From positions 165,564,643 through 165,628,642 of the forward strand of contig JAUPFV010000001.1 in assembly GCA_036936605.1 (NCBI GenBank): a DNA stretch of 64,000 nucleotides, in the 5' to 3' direction. Below the pieces are notes generated by a model. The model was not told where the DNA came from, ran no database searches, and saw nothing but the letters and a program-made list of their open reading frames with translations. Positions 20,575 to 32,400 of this stretch are shown in pieces. Every line of letters begins with the position of its first letter. Position 1 is the first letter of the stretch. The DNA is from Limnanthes douglasii subsp. nivea. Its lineage: Eukaryota; Streptophyta; Magnoliopsida; Brassicales; Limnanthaceae. The translations under genes were made by a program, and so were the position numbers.

Positions 20575-21481
20575 ATGGCTGACAATGAAGTCGTGGTCAG
20601 TCAAATCTCTGATGAATTAACAATGCAGATTGCTGTCATTCTGAGAAATGGTCTCGGAACACAACAACAAACAACTAACCCTGAGAATTTATCCCTCGGG
20701 ATTAAACTCGATGGTGACAACTATGCCCTATGGTCAAACCTGATAAAGAAAGCAATTGGGGGAAGGCGGAGAGGTTCTCACATTACAGGGGAGCCGACAC
20801 CTCAATCCAAAACTGACAACACATACACAAGGTGGGAACAAGATGATCAATGTGTTTTCACATGGATTATCCAGAATCTTGAATCCAGCTTGGTGAATAA
20901 TGTCTCGCAATATCCCACTGCAAATTCCCTCTGGTATGGGTTAGCCACCACATACGGTTCTGGTACAGATTCGTTACAGGTGTTTGACCTTCATAAGAGG
21001 GCTAATTCATTAAGGCAACGGTCCGATACACTAGAAGACTTGTGGAACAAACTGCAGAACATCTGGATGTCTATAGATAGGCGAGATCCGAACCCTATAA
21101 AAGACTCAGAAGACATTCAGATCTACAATAAGAAGACTCAAGAACAAAGACTCTATCAATTTCTAATGGCGATTAATGACAAGCTGGAACCAGTCAAGAG
21201 AGATATCCTGAAAAAGGATCCTCTTCCTTCCGTGGAAACAGCATATGCTACAATTCGAAGGGAAGTGACCATGCTTAATATACTAAAATCAAGTTCTTCT
21301 TATAGTGACTCGATTGAAATTGGAATGGGTTTGGCTGCTAAAGATTCTGCACAGAGGTTTAAATTCTGATCCAAAGAGAAACAAGATAAATCCAAGTTGT
21401 ATTGCACTCATTGTGGGATGAAGAAACACACTAAAGAGACATGTTTCCAGCTGGTTGGCTATCCAGAATGGTAGGAGGACG
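20575..21481 (+). pseudogene. Copia-3 gag
   Basis: The ATG at 20575 begins a 264-residue frame of the Retrotran_gag_3 kind: IKLDGDNYALWSNLIKKAI, CVFTWIIQNLE, DSLQVFDLHKRANSLRQ and QFLMAINDKLEPVKRDIL. It stops at 21369. In the same frame region the zinc knuckle CTHCGMKKHTKETC follows, then FQLVGYPEW before another stop. The spacing from the primer site is normal (about 40 nt). Confidence 0.88.
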
Positions 21482-21597
21482 GTCATAAGGAGAAAAATAA
21501 CCAGTGTTTCAGATCTAATGTCAAACGGGCTTCGTCGACAAGTGGCGGTGAAGATCCGACTAAAAATGAGCAAGGAAGTGGCACTGGTTTTGGAGGA

Positions 21598-21960
21598 ATG
21601 GCGGCGAACTCCTATGAAAAACTTGGAGGTAAAGGGTTTGAGAAATCAATAAATTGGATCTTTGATTGCATGGCTACGGACACCATGTTTTATGATCCTA
21701 AAGACTTTGGTGACATGTCATCTCGAAAGAAGTCCCATATTGAGACTGCTAGTGGAGAAATTTGTGAAGTCAAAGGGGGAGGTTCAATTATTTTTTCGGA
21801 AAAAAATAGAAATTAAAAGCTGCATATACATTCCTTCACTATCCTTAAAGTTATTATCTGTTAGTCAAGTGACAAAAAAACTCAACTGTGTGGTTCTTAT
21901 ATATCCATTTTTTTGCATTTTATAGGACATTCGTACGAAGGAGATCATTGGGCGTGGTAC
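21598..21960 (+). pseudogene. Copia-3 protease and linker
   Basis: The frame at 21598-21816 reads WIFDCMATDTMFYDP, where the family normally has DCGATDTM. The active-site Asp is kept but the Gly after Cys is Met. A frameshift inside an A run (about 21805) is followed by IYIPSLSLKLLSVSQ, the usual linker motif. The protease is most likely dead. Confidence 0.8.
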
Positions 21961-22948
21961 TGAACAAGGGGGTCTCTATTATGTTGATGAAGTAGTTCAT
22001 AAGGGACACGCCATGCTTGCTTACGGAATAACCGAAAGGCAACTTTTGGTTATGGCACCGGCGACTTGGTCATCCTTATTTTAGCTATCTTGAAAGTTTG
22101 TTTCCTAGTCGTTTTTTGAATAATTCCATTCATGAGAAATGTGAAACCTGCATTCTTGCAAAAAATCGTAGGGTCTCATTTAATCAAAGTAATACTAGAC
22201 TTGATTATGCTTTTTCACTAATCCATTCTCATGTTTGGGGTCCAACACCAAATTCCACAAACAATCAAATCAGATACTTTGTTTTATTTGTGGATGATTT
22301 CTCAAGAATGACTTGGATATACTTCATCAAACATAAATCGAAAGTACCAGAAATATTTGTTTGTTTTTACAAAATGATTTTAACTCAATTTGAGAAAAAA
22401 ATACAGATTCTCCGTTCTGATAATGGAACAGAGTTTGTCAACCAAACAATGCATAATTGTTTCAAAACAAATGGTCTTATCCATCAAACCATTTGTCCAA
22501 ACACACCTCAACAAAACGGTACTTCAGAACGAAAAAATTATACTTTACTTGAAAAAACTCGTGCTATTATGATTGAATCTAGAGTTCCTCATTCTCTTTG
22601 GCCAGAAGCTCTTGCTACAACCACGTATCTTGCAAATCGTCTACCAACCAGATGTCTAGGAAATAAAACTCCATTACAATTGCTTGCCACCCAAGTTACA
22701 ATTCCATCTGTTATGACCTTACCACCTCGGGTTGTTCGGTGTTTATTCATATCCCTAAAACTAGTCGAAACAAACTTAATCCGTGTGCTGAAAAGTGTGT
22801 ATTTGTTGGGTATGGTGTCCATCAAATGGGCTATCGGTGTTACAATCTGGTTACTCGTCGAATCCATGTCACAATGGACTGTGACTTCTTAGAATCTGAT
22901 TATTATTTTTTATCACCAATCTCGTGCTCAGGGGGAGAAAGTAAGTGA
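21961..22948 (+). pseudogene. Copia-3 integrase
   Basis: The zinc-finger half is CETCILAKNRRVSF. The core has LIHSHVWGPTP, where the first catalytic Asp is replaced by His, then LRSDNGTEF with Asp and QQNGTSERKNYTLLE with Glu. The motifs WPEALATTTYLANRLP and KTPLQLL follow, then a frameshift near 22690, then KCVFVGYGVHQMGYRCYN in another frame. The His for Asp change would prevent strand transfer. Confidence 0.88.
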
Positions 22949-23099
22949 ATCACTCGACTGGTTGCTATATGAAAGTTACTTTGAGGATGTGCCGACAGAG
23001 TCGGTAGATGGCACCACCGAACACGCGTCTTCCAACATAAAGGAGACTGACGAGGCAGTTCTTACCACCAATGATTCTCCTTAAGACAATGTCCAACAA

Positions 23100-24905
23100 G
23101 AAATAAATGCCATGGATACTACCAGCAAATCAGCCGAAGAAAATGTCCATCAAGAGGTAAACAATTTACAATGTCATAACGCACAAAATGCTACTGACCA
23201 TGACATTTCAGGAATTTTATTTGTTGAAACTCAAACTCTGGTTCTTCCCCCAAGAAAAAATAGAAGGTTCCTCCTTACCGGTATTCACCGGAACACGTTC
23301 CTCGTGCTTCTACATATCTGGTAAAAACGGACAGGAAAGGAATGACGAAGATTGCAAAGGCATTTTCAGCTACTATTCTCTCTGAACAAATCCCTAAAAC
23401 AGCTCAAGAAGATGACTGAATGGCATGAGGCAATGAATACCAAAATGGAAGCTCTAAAAAGGAATGGTACATGGGACAATTGTGTGTTACCACAAGGGAA
23501 GAAAGTAGTCGGGTGTAGATGGGTGTTTAATATAAAATATAAATCTGATTGCACCATTGAGCGACACAAGGCAAGATTGGTTGCCAAATGATATACACAA
23601 ACATATGGTATAGATTACTCTGAAACATTATCTCCGGTTGCAAAGATTGATACTATCAGAGTTTTACTTTCAATAGCCGCGAATAAATATTGGCCTCTTC
23701 ATCAATTTGATGTAAAGAATGCTTTCTTACATGGAGACTTGGAAGAAGAGGTATATATGGAACCCCCACCAGGGTTCTCTGATGGTTTTCAAGAAATGAG
23801 GTCTTTAAACTGAAAAATGCATTATATGGGATCAAACAGTCTCCTCGTGCTTGGTTTGGGAGATTTATAATGGAAATGAAGCAGTATAGCTACAAACAGA
23901 GTAATGGGGATCATACCTTGTTTTACAAAAAGAGAGGAGAATTAGTCAATTGTCTTATAATATATGTCGACAATATGATTATAACGCGGAATGACGAAGA
24001 AGAAATTAGCTCTCTTAGGAAAAACCTCTTCAAGGAGTTCGAAATGAAAGACCTTGGGGGATTGAAGTATTTCCTAGGAATCGAGGTTCTTAGGTCAAGA
24101 GGAGGGATATATATCTCTGAACGGAAATATATATTGGATTTATTAGCTGAATTTAGCATGGTGGATTGCAAACCAAATGACACTCCTATGGCTGTGAATC
24201 ACAAACTAAAGATAATTGAAGGGGCTAGACCAGCGAGTAAAGAAAGGTACCAAAGGTTGGTTGGAAAATTGATATACTTGGCTCACACTCGACCCGAAAT
24301 TGCATACGCGGTGAGAGTAGTTATCCAGTTCATGCATCATCCTCAGGAACACCATATGGAGGCAGTAATGAGGATTATTCGATATCTCAAAGGCACACCC
24401 AGAAGAGGCATAAGTTTTAAGAAAAATGGACACCTTGATGTTGAAGTAGTCACAGATGCTGATTGGGGAGGGAATCCTAACGACAAGCGATCAACTGTTG
24501 GCTACTTTACTCTTCATGGAGGTAACTTGGTGACTTGGAGGAGTAGGAAACAAAAAGTAGTATCACTGTCAAGTGCTAAATCAGAATTTAGAGGAATCAT
24601 GAAGGGGATTACCGAGATACTTTGGTTAAAGAAGATAATAAAATAAATCAGATCCCCCTGAAGTGTCCAACTCGGTTAATGTGCGATAATAAAGCTGCGA
24701 TTAAGATTTCAGAGAACCCGGTACAGCACAATTGAACAAAGCACGTTGAAATAGATAGGAACTTCCTAAGAGAAAAGATTGAAGATGGGACAGTCGAACT
24801 TTCGTTGTTAGATCCGAAGACCAACTGGCAGACTTCCTGACAAAAGCGGTTGCTGCAAGAACATTCGAATCAGTTTTATCAAAGTTGGGTATTGGTGATC
24901 CCACT
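23100..24905 (+). pseudogene. Copia-3 reverse transcriptase and RNase H
   Basis: RT starts with WHEAMNTKMEALKRNGTW and GCRWVFNIKYKSD and meets a TGA at about 23590. It continues with [19 protein letters not shown] and [19 protein letters not shown], then more frame breaks around 23790-23870. The catalytic motif reads YVDN instead of YVDD. RNase H shows VTDADWGGNPNDKRSTVGYF, SAKSEFRGIMKGI and, after a stop at 24646, LMCDNKAAIKIS and DQLADFLTKAV. The four-residue change and the stops make it inactive. Confidence 0.9.
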
Positions 24906-24923
24906 ACACAACTTGAAGGGGAG

Positions 24924-25099
24924 TGTTACAATATTCAGTGTATTAAGTTTCCTTGTATAGGCCTCTAAGTTCTCTATATATTGAGAGCCTTACTTGGGTT
25001 TGCATTATAAAAAAACAGTTCAATACAAAAAAGAATATTTTCTAATAAACACAAAACCCTAGCCGCCTCGTGCGGCTACTTCTCTCTTTGTTTTTAACA
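24924..25099 (+). repeat. Copia-3 3' LTR
   Basis: It is 176 bp, TG...CA, preceded by the polypurine tract gaaggggag and followed by the target duplication cttct. Confidence 0.95.
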
Positions 25100-25128
25100 C
25101 TTCTCACTGGGATTCTGGTTCTTTCATT
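25100..25128 (-). pseudogene. PIEZO: PIEZO exon split by Copia-3, upstream part
   Basis: This short piece reads KNQNPSEK in the frame that continues at 20347 with VYLLSYDIS. It is preceded by a TGA if the exon starts after tttttcaaag, so either the exon starts slightly later or a stop has arisen. No earlier PIEZO exon was found to the right. Confidence 0.65.
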
Positions 25129-25279
25129 CTTTGAAAAAAAAAATCCATCGTGAGATAAGATGTGAATTTTTAAAAGATCTATAATTGTGAATCCGAGTTT
25201 TCACAGTTTCTCTTTAATATTCCATAAATAATTACACAACCGCATCTTATTTTATACTATTAATAACCACAACATTTCT

Positions 25280-26879
25280 ATGAATACACAACGTACACCA
25301 AACAACATTACTAAATGTGAAAGATCTTTTAAACTGTGGCACAAGCGATTAGGTCACATATCCAAAGTTATGATGGAAAACCTTGTTGTTGAAGGTTTAT
25401 TAGGTCCCATTGATTACTCTCACTTCGTTATATGTGTCGAGTGTATCAAAAGGAAACAAACCAAAGTTAAAAGGTTAGGAGCATATAGAGCGAAGGAATT
25501 CCTAGAGTTCATACATACCGACGTATATGGACCGTTTCCACATGAATCATGGAATGAGGAGTGGTACTATATATCATTCATCGATGACTACTCTAGTTTC
25601 GGTTACCTATATCTTCTTCCTGAAAAGTCTGAGGCCTTGGAAAAGTTTATAGCTTTTAAGATCGATGTTGAGAAATAACATGGTAAAAGCATTAAGACCG
25701 TTAGATCTGACCATGGTGGTGAATACTATAACACTTTGTAGAAAGCAACTCAAAAGATCTGGTTTACAGGCTTAAGAAATACATTTATGGGCTTAGACAA
25801 GCCTCTCGTCAATGGTATCACAAATTCTTTGAGGAGATTGTCGGTTATGACTTTGAGACCAACTCGGTTGAGGATTGTGTGTATCATAAGTTCAGTAGGA
25901 GTAATTTCATATTTATTATATTATATATGGATGACATATTGTTTGCCTCAAACAATAAGAAATTGTTACACACTACAAAAAGATTTCTATCAGACAAGTT
26001 TGGTATGAAGGATCTTGGTGATTCCAGTTTTGTGTTAAGAATCCAGATACATTGAGATCGCTCTCATGGTATTCTTGGATTATCACAAACGGCATAAATT
26101 AAAAGTGTGTTACAACGTTACAGATTGACAGATTGCAAACCCCTAAGTACCCCTATAGCAAAGGGTGGCAGACTTAGTCTCAGTGAGTGTCCTAAGACAA
26201 AAATTGAGATTAAGGAAATGAAAACGATCCCTTATACTTCGGGAGTTAGGAGTTTAATGTATGCTAAAGTTTTTACTAGTCCGGACAATGCCTTTGTTGT
26301 AAATATATTTGGGAGATATGTTAGTAACCGTGGAATGGATCACTGGAAATCAGTTAAAAGGGTACTCTAATAACATATAGGAAGTTCGGTAAACTGGAGA
26401 TCGTTGGATATTCTGACTCGGATTTTAGTGGATGTGCAGACACACTAAAAATCACTCCAGACAACATATTATTATTGGTTGGAGATGAAATATCCTAGAA
26501 AAGTGTAAAGCAAACACTTATTGCATCGTCCACCATGGCAGCGAAATTTGTTGCATGCTTTGAAGCATCAAACCAGGCACTCTGGCTGCAGAATTTTGTT
26601 ACTAGATTACGCATTGTACAAGGTATAAAAGGTCTCATGAGGTTATATTGTGATAACAACTCCGTAGTACATTATTTTAACAGCAACATGAGCTCGTCTA
26701 AATCCAAACACATACACATAGAGTTTTGTCTGTTAAAGAAATACTGGAGAGGTCTTAAAAGTATAGAGCACATCGGGACAAACTCCATGATAGAAGATCC
26801 CCTAACAAAGGTGGTTTTGCCTAAGGTTTTCCAGGGACACACCATCAATATGGGTGTAGTTGATTTAGAGGATTGTTAG
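25280..26879 (+). pseudogene. Copia-4 integrase-RT-RNase H with internal deletion
   Basis: Integrase covers LWHKRLGHIS, CVECIKRKQ, IHTDVYGPF and FIDDYSSFGYL, with a TAA after DVEK. Soon after GGEYY (about 25730) the sequence jumps to the middle of RT ([14 protein letters not shown]), so about 1 kb holding the end of integrase and the start of RT is missing. The catalytic motif is LYMDDILF (Met variant). Several stops follow. RNase H is recognisable by YSDSDFSGC, MAAKFVACFEA (the Glu is Lys), YCDNNSVVHYF and EDPLTKVV. Confidence 0.88.
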
Positions 26880-27278
26880 TTTCAGTGGGAGAGTTTGTAA
26901 TAGGATCTAATGTTTTATTTTGCAGTATTGTGCACATTAAAGTTTATTACAATATATGTATAGGCTTGGAAATTTTTTTTGATATCTGTACTGTATTGGA
27001 TCTCCAAATGTAGGAACTATTTAAGAGTAGATATGTAGGATTACGAGCTATATTACTCTTAGGTCACGCTCCATAATTGGCCCAAGTAATTAATTGATAA
27101 TGGTAATGTGATTACAGTTGCATCCTATTGTTCAAATTACGAGAAAGAGGTCTTTAGTCCTTTATTGTTATCAGTCATGTACGGGGTTGCACCGTTTGCC
27201 CATTGACAATGAATATAATAATCTCATTAAAGTTGAATATGCATTCTTGAGTACCATATGGCGGTCCAAGTGGGAGAT

Positions 27279-27934
27279 TGTTGGAATATATTTATTTAAT
27301 ATATTTATGGACTAACAATAATTTGGACCGACATGCTAAATAAACATATTCGTTTATTATCTTAAGGAATTCCAAATTAAAAGTAATCGAGTTAATTATT
27401 TAATTAACTAAATTGGACCTATGGGTGAAAAGGCGTAATGAGCTCAAGTGTGGTAACCGGGTTGAATTTGGGCACTGTGATGGAGAGGTCCCAAACTTTA
27501 ACACCTAAGCCTCAATTAATAAATCAGGGATATAAGATGAATTATCAATTTATCGGGTTATGGTCCGAGGCACAAGAAAGTAATAAATGATGGGCTTTAC
27601 AATGTTGGGTTTCACATTGTAAAGTCTATAAATAAGGGGCTAGGCTTAAGAATTGTATCCTCCTAAACCCTAATCAGAACTACGGTCGCTTCCTTAAGTG
27701 TCTGGATACCTTTTTTTTCTTCATTAATTTGATTATGCAAGTTTCTCAATTTCATAAACGGAATCGTTGAAGAACGCAAAGGAACAAAAGAGAATACTAG
27801 ATGGAAAGCAGCAGGCAAACCTGTAAGTGTTCTTGGTTTTCTGTTTATTCATTAGATGAATCTAAAAAAGGATTTAATTATTTTTCTACGATTTGTTATA
27901 TATTATTTGATGTGATTTCGAATAATATATAACA
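27279..27934 (+). repeat. Copia-4 3' LTR
   Basis: It starts TGTTGGAATATA directly after the polypurine tract. It contains the family motif CGGGTTATGGTC at 27554 and a good TATA box (tctataaataag near 27625). The end at ...tataaca 27934 is inferred from the length of the Copia-2 LTR, and there is no second copy to confirm it. Confidence 0.65.
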
Positions 27935-28719
27935 TGTCTTATATACTGAATTTTCAACCATGAAAATCATACAATCAATACGGTAGTCATCCCCCATTCA
28001 ACAAATTTGGCCTGAATAAGCACGAAATTGCATTATTAGAATTGTAAATCCAATCACGCGATGCACATTGTCTTATATTTGGGTATGTCCTGTCTTTTTT
28101 TATTCGTTTGTATGTTCTGTCTTATGTTAAGAAGGAATTATTTTAGTCAAAATTAGTTTTGATAAATAAATAAATCAACAAATATTAGTTTTTTTCTATT
28201 ATTATCCTTATTTTATAGAAATATGTTTTTGTAATTACGCTTTACATAAAGATAATATTGAATCGTAATATTGATTCACATAAAGTATCTCTCTAAATGG
28301 TACTTGATTAGAGAGCCTTGTTTGATTACAGTCTTCTTGTAATTGAAGTAGGCTATTTGATCATCATGGTTTAACTGCTTCTCTCCTTTATTTGACCAAG
28401 ACCTTTTCAATTATGTTGAACCTGTATATATTTTGACAAACAATTAATTAGAATATTGATATAGTTTCTAATGAATCACCAGGATCGTAGTCTATTCTTT
28501 AGGCAGAGCTTAAGTAACCGATTCCAAGACTTTTTAGTATGTTATGCCTTAAATGGATAATTTATTTTATTGTTTTAAAAAATCTTATCTCATTTTGCAT
28601 TTAAAGGTCCACCCGACAAGCAATAAGCTGTCTGATTTTGGATTCAAGATATTTGCTTAATAGCCATGGTTTAGTATATTAGTTTTTTACAACATTTAAT
28701 AATTGAGTTAAAGTACTAA
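27935..28719. other. No recognisable feature
   Basis: This is AT-rich sequence without significant open frames, repeats or known motifs on either strand. Confidence 0.5.
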
Positions 28720-28979
28720 GAAGTAGAGTCCTTCGCAAGCATATCAATTAAAATGACGGAATCTGATGCAATGTTAACATTTTTGTAGTCATTTTGATTG
28801 CAAATTATAAGATCATTTAAGATTGCCCTACATTATGCAATTAAAGGGTTTCGTTTATCATAAAGCCTTCCATAAGTAACAAAAACATCACCATTTTTAT
28901 TTCTTATAAGTCCAGCACCACTGGACTCACCATTTGGCAGACAAGAGCCGTATGAATTTAATTTAAGTCTATCATACTT
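28720..28979 (-). pseudogene. Plant RNase H-like (RVT_3) fragment
   Basis: Reading leftwards from 28979, one frame gives KYDRLKLNSYGSCLPNGES, SGAGLIRNKNGDVFV, NPLIA-stop-CRAIL and VNIASDSVILIDMLAKDS, with a single internal stop. This is the pattern of the plant RNase H-like domain found at the ends of LINEs and as free copies. The first catalytic Asp (normally NTDGS) is Tyr. The stop falls where the catalytic Glu is expected. The third Asp in ASDS is kept. The rest of the element is not seen. Confidence 0.7.
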
Positions 28980-30008
28980 AAAAGAAAACAAAATATTTTT
29001 AATAAAAATTAACTACAATTACAAAATGACCATCCAATGTTATTCTCTCTTAGCATTAGTACATTTGTTTTGAATTAGTGAAGAATATCTTATTAAATTT
29101 TATCCAAATTTTTCTTTTTATGTTTTCGGATGTTTTATTGGTAAAGTTGTTGGTTTATTTGGACAAAAGGAGAGTAGAGTTTACAATTAAGATTGCGATT
29201 TTAAATTTACTATCTAATTCTTAATTGGATAGTACAACATCTTGATTTGTCATTTTAGATTTTTCTTGTGAGAAAAAAATCCAAGAGATAAAAATAGAAA
29301 AATGGGTTGAAGTGGTTGATATACCTTCGAAAAAGAAAGAGATATATTGAGAAAATAATTTAATTTTTAATATGTTTTCATTAACTTACTCATGATGGAA
29401 GAATAAATCAACTAGAAGATTTTAAAAAGTTTGGGGTATAATTTGATATAAAGAAAGTCTTTTAGGAGTGATTTGTAATTATGTAACACAATAAGACCAA
29501 TTTGTAGCAAATAACAAACTTGAGAAATTGAACATAATTAATAATATATAGAGCCCATCAAATGTACTATAAAAGCACTCCACCCTTTTTGGGGAAATGT
29601 GATTGATTAATGATTAGACAATTATTTTTTATGACTTTCTCTCTCTATAATGTGGAGCTTCTTTCTCTAAAACATTTACTAAGTAAGTTGCATAACGCAT
29701 TTGCCCTTCCAAACATAGTTTTACTCCAATATCTCTTCCATAGATTTTAGGAACTATCACTTACAACTAGTTATATTAGCTTAGCACATGAAATGATATA
29801 AAATCAAAAGTGTGTATTAACAATTGTAATTTATCTTCTTTGGCAAGGTTGCGAGAAGAAATTTAGATAAACATAGATAAGTTTTGTATTGTCATATTTT
29901 TATCTATAAAAACATGATAAATTTAATATGCATATAATATGGTTTGTAGTGCTAAAACACACAACAACCTTACAAATATTAACAACCTCATCATTTTTCT
30001 TACCATCC
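28980..30008. other. No recognisable feature
   Basis: This is AT-rich sequence. No open frames or repeats worth reporting were found. It may be decayed transposon sequence. Confidence 0.45.
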
Positions 30009-30780
30009 TAGATATAGACTATAAAAATGTTCATTGTTGGACCGGTAGAAGTGGAAATTTTAATTTCACTATTAAATACACTTACCATGTCATTCAGGCG
30101 ACTACTCCTTGTGTCTAGTGGGCTGGATTGATATGACATAAATGCAATATTTGTCGTCATACGTTTATCTTATAGCTATATAGAAAGTTGTATACTCTAG
30201 ATAAGCTCATTATTTGTTATTCAAACACTCCTCCCGACTATCTTCTTTTTTATTCCAAAGTCAAATCCATCAATAATATCTTTTATGATTATGTCTTATC
30301 ACGGAGTATATAGGTCAGTATGAAGCTCAACTTATCGCTTCTAGGCCATGATTGGATTAGTTGGTCATAGAAGGCCAAAAAGTATTCTCTTTTACGTCAA
30401 CAACACCTTTGGTGTACGTGCTTTGGGGTTATCATCTACCACGTCTGTGAAATTTTCTATCACATGCTTACTGGTCTCCGGTTTAGATTCTTTGACAATA
30501 AATTGTTTTGACTGCCATAAACCATACCATCTTTTATACCTTTAACTTATTCTTATTTTCTGCAATTACGATCTTTTTTGGATTACAAACATTGATGATC
30601 GGATAAGTCAGATCGTATATCCGACGTCATTTTACGTTTGAAATATATATTAGTTGAATCATTGTTTCGATCACGACGTTGTATTGATATCTATTTGTCA
30701 CATCTTCCTTTTTTGGACGATTGTGATTAGCCACTAGATTAGTTGATTCATTTCTCGATAGCTCTACGTTTGTACACTTG
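30009..30780 (+). pseudogene. Degenerate LINE 3' fragment (zf-RVT region)
   Basis: Broken frames spell the region after reverse transcriptase in plant LINEs: HCWTGRSGNFNFTIKYTYHV, WAGLI with HKCNICRHTFIL, then LYTLDKLI, and further on FWITNIDDRISQIVYP. In intact copies these read like W(T/S)G..G.F..K.AY, WA.LIW....PPRHSFILW and a C-terminal RNN(R)IF..... region. Many stops and substitutions are present and no poly-A tail or target duplication was identified. The assignment rests on pattern similarity only. Confidence 0.55.
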
Positions 30781-32400
30781 GTATCTATTTTGTATTATTT
30801 GTTTGTTGTGCCTCCAATTTTAGGGTTTTCTTAGCTGGAAATCTTATAGAATTTTAGGAAAACATGATAATTTTTGTAAAATATGTATTACCTTACCTAT
30901 AGTCCTAAAAACTTTAAACAATGCATGACATTGTTAAAGGAAAATCTAAAAAATAATCGTCAATGTAGTAATTTTTATTGATTCGAGAAGATCAATCCAT
31001 TTTACATTGTGTTAATCCTATTTATACTATTTACATAAAATTCTCAATCTATCTCTAATTACAAGATCCTACTAATCTTGGTTGTGGACTTGTATTTATG
31101 ATAATGTATTTTGAATAGTGGTCATTACTCGAGTCATTGTGAATTACGTGGGTTGAGCAGTAAACTGCTCCTTAAATAAGAATTGACTTGTTTATGATTT
31201 CTTGCTTAATTGTCTATCTTGATAACCCAACCTTATCGACTTCGTTATTATGCATTGGTATTTCACGACCTCTGCTCGGTACAACCCTGATTGTATTCAC
31301 GTTTAGTAATAGCTCTTTCTCAGCTTTCTCTTTTACTCTGCTAAATATTACCTCTGCTCGGTTTCTTTTTTATTGAGCTCGTACTAAGTTTTATCCTCTA
31401 CTCAGCTCATTTATCTCTTGCACACGCCTCTATCAGTTGTTCGAGCTCTTTGCGTTCATCTTTTGTTCAGTTGTTATTCATAAGATGGCCTCATTGTTCC
31501 TTGTACAGGCATTGGCCTGTTCATCGATGATGATTCTTACTATGAAGTTGGAATTCCTTGGTTTGACCTTCTCTTATGTCGTTATATGTTCTTTCTACTT
31601 GTATATTTCCTGACAAACTTAATGTTGATAATAACGACCTTACTAGGGCTTCCTCTAGTCCATTCAGTAGGTTTGCAAAAGGTACTGAATTAAATAATTA
31701 TCATTGGGAGAATAAAAATAAATAGTAGGGTTTGTTTGGTATGACGCGTCAAGAAAAATTGTGACATAATGGCGGTGGTTATGACACGTGTTGTGTGTAT
31801 ACTGACGATTCTGACAAAAGAAAATGAAAGAGATCATGCCTCTTTGATTCTGGTGAAGTGTGTTAGAATTAATTATCAAATAATGATTAGTGTAGTCTCA
31901 TCAAATATGGGGGAAAGACATTTTAAATCAAAAAAACTATCATAGCTTGAATCAAAACTATACTTACAATATTTTGAGTGAGTGTGAAGGAGAGAAAAAC
32001 TTATCGTTGTGTTTCAATTCGTGAAAGCTCATTATTGATTGTCACCAGCGAGTTTTCTAATTTTTAAGGTATATTTTTTAGACCCTTAATAATATTAAGT
32101 ATATAGTAGGATTGGTCAGTGGGCGGTACTAGGGTTTATCCAGAAATTACTTTGGGTAGTATTACTTGGAGTTTGGTTGCCTGAATACTTCATTGACGGT
32201 AGTTGCTCGTGAATCACCGTAATTAGGATAATAGCTTGCTCTTATGATTGTTGTTGGATCATTGCAATCAGTTAAGTGATGCCAGTAAATTAAATTACGA
32301 AGAAGAAAGAGAACGCAAATGAAGGAATAAATTATGATTACAAAGGAAAACTTCATTTCTTGAGGAGTAATTTACCAAATTAACACCCCAATACGGGTAT
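30781..32400. other. Decayed sequence, possibly an old gypsy LTR and leader
   Basis: No gene is seen. The part around 30970-31040 (tcctatttatactatttac) resembles the LTR layout of Gypsy-1 on the same strand. A stretch at about 31985-32030 (gaaggagagaaaaacttatc, then caattcgtgaaag) resembles the region upstream of the extra ORF in Gypsy-2. Together with the domain at 32401 this may be a third gypsy relic, but the similarity is weak. Confidence 0.3.

Larger units (their letters stand above)
20348..25099 (+). mobile_element. Copia-3, Ty1/copia LTR retrotransposon
   Basis: This is a full-length 4.75-kb element with short LTRs (177 and 176 bp) and a perfect target duplication cttct (20343-20347 and 25100-25104). 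A perfect tRNA-Met primer site TGGTATCAGAGCA starts at 20525. The polypurine tract gaaggggag is at 24915-24923. It differs from Copia-1 and Copia-2 in gag type and LTR. It is inserted in a PIEZO exon. The coding region is broken by stops and frameshifts, and two catalytic motifs are altered. Confidence 0.95.
2700..25128 (-). pseudogene. PIEZO: PIEZO mechanosensitive ion channel gene, dismantled
   Basis: Exons read leftwards from 25128 to about 2700 and encode the middle and later parts of a plant PIEZO homologue, a very large multi-pass membrane protein forming stretch-gated cation channels. Landmarks in order are LLRYESSWDF, AIHNHG, FGFVYLLGLVICST, QMWGKQAG, HDCWRN, KCETVDYIYEVIGFYKYDYG, EAEQIGAI, IWSQMQSNND, IIIQHCGL, WPEDGIQPERIESGINQLL, VIGGGKREIDLYAY, SRINYLGYRLYR and TTSLTMYDWLK. 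Three copia elements lie inside coding exons. Removing each with one copy of its target duplication rejoins the PIEZO frame, so they entered a once-functional exon structure. Added damage includes two local tandem duplications, several in-frame stops, and single-base frameshifts near 19195, 11625, 9826, 9415 and 4240. The right side reaches only part-way to the N-terminus, and the left side ends shortly after the TMYDWLK motif. The C-terminal pore module is therefore not in this window. It may be lost, or may lie beyond the left edge. Confidence 0.93.
25270..27934 (+). mobile_element. Copia-4, 5'-truncated copia element
   Basis: It lacks its 5' LTR, leader, gag and protease. The first homology is the integrase zinc finger (LWHKRLGHIS) at about 25340. 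It ends in a 3' LTR preceded by the tract ccaagtgggagat. It is related to Copia-2 in pol and in the 3' untranslated region. The left junction with the end of PIEZO lies somewhere in 25129-25290, where nothing else is recognisable. Confidence 0.82.
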
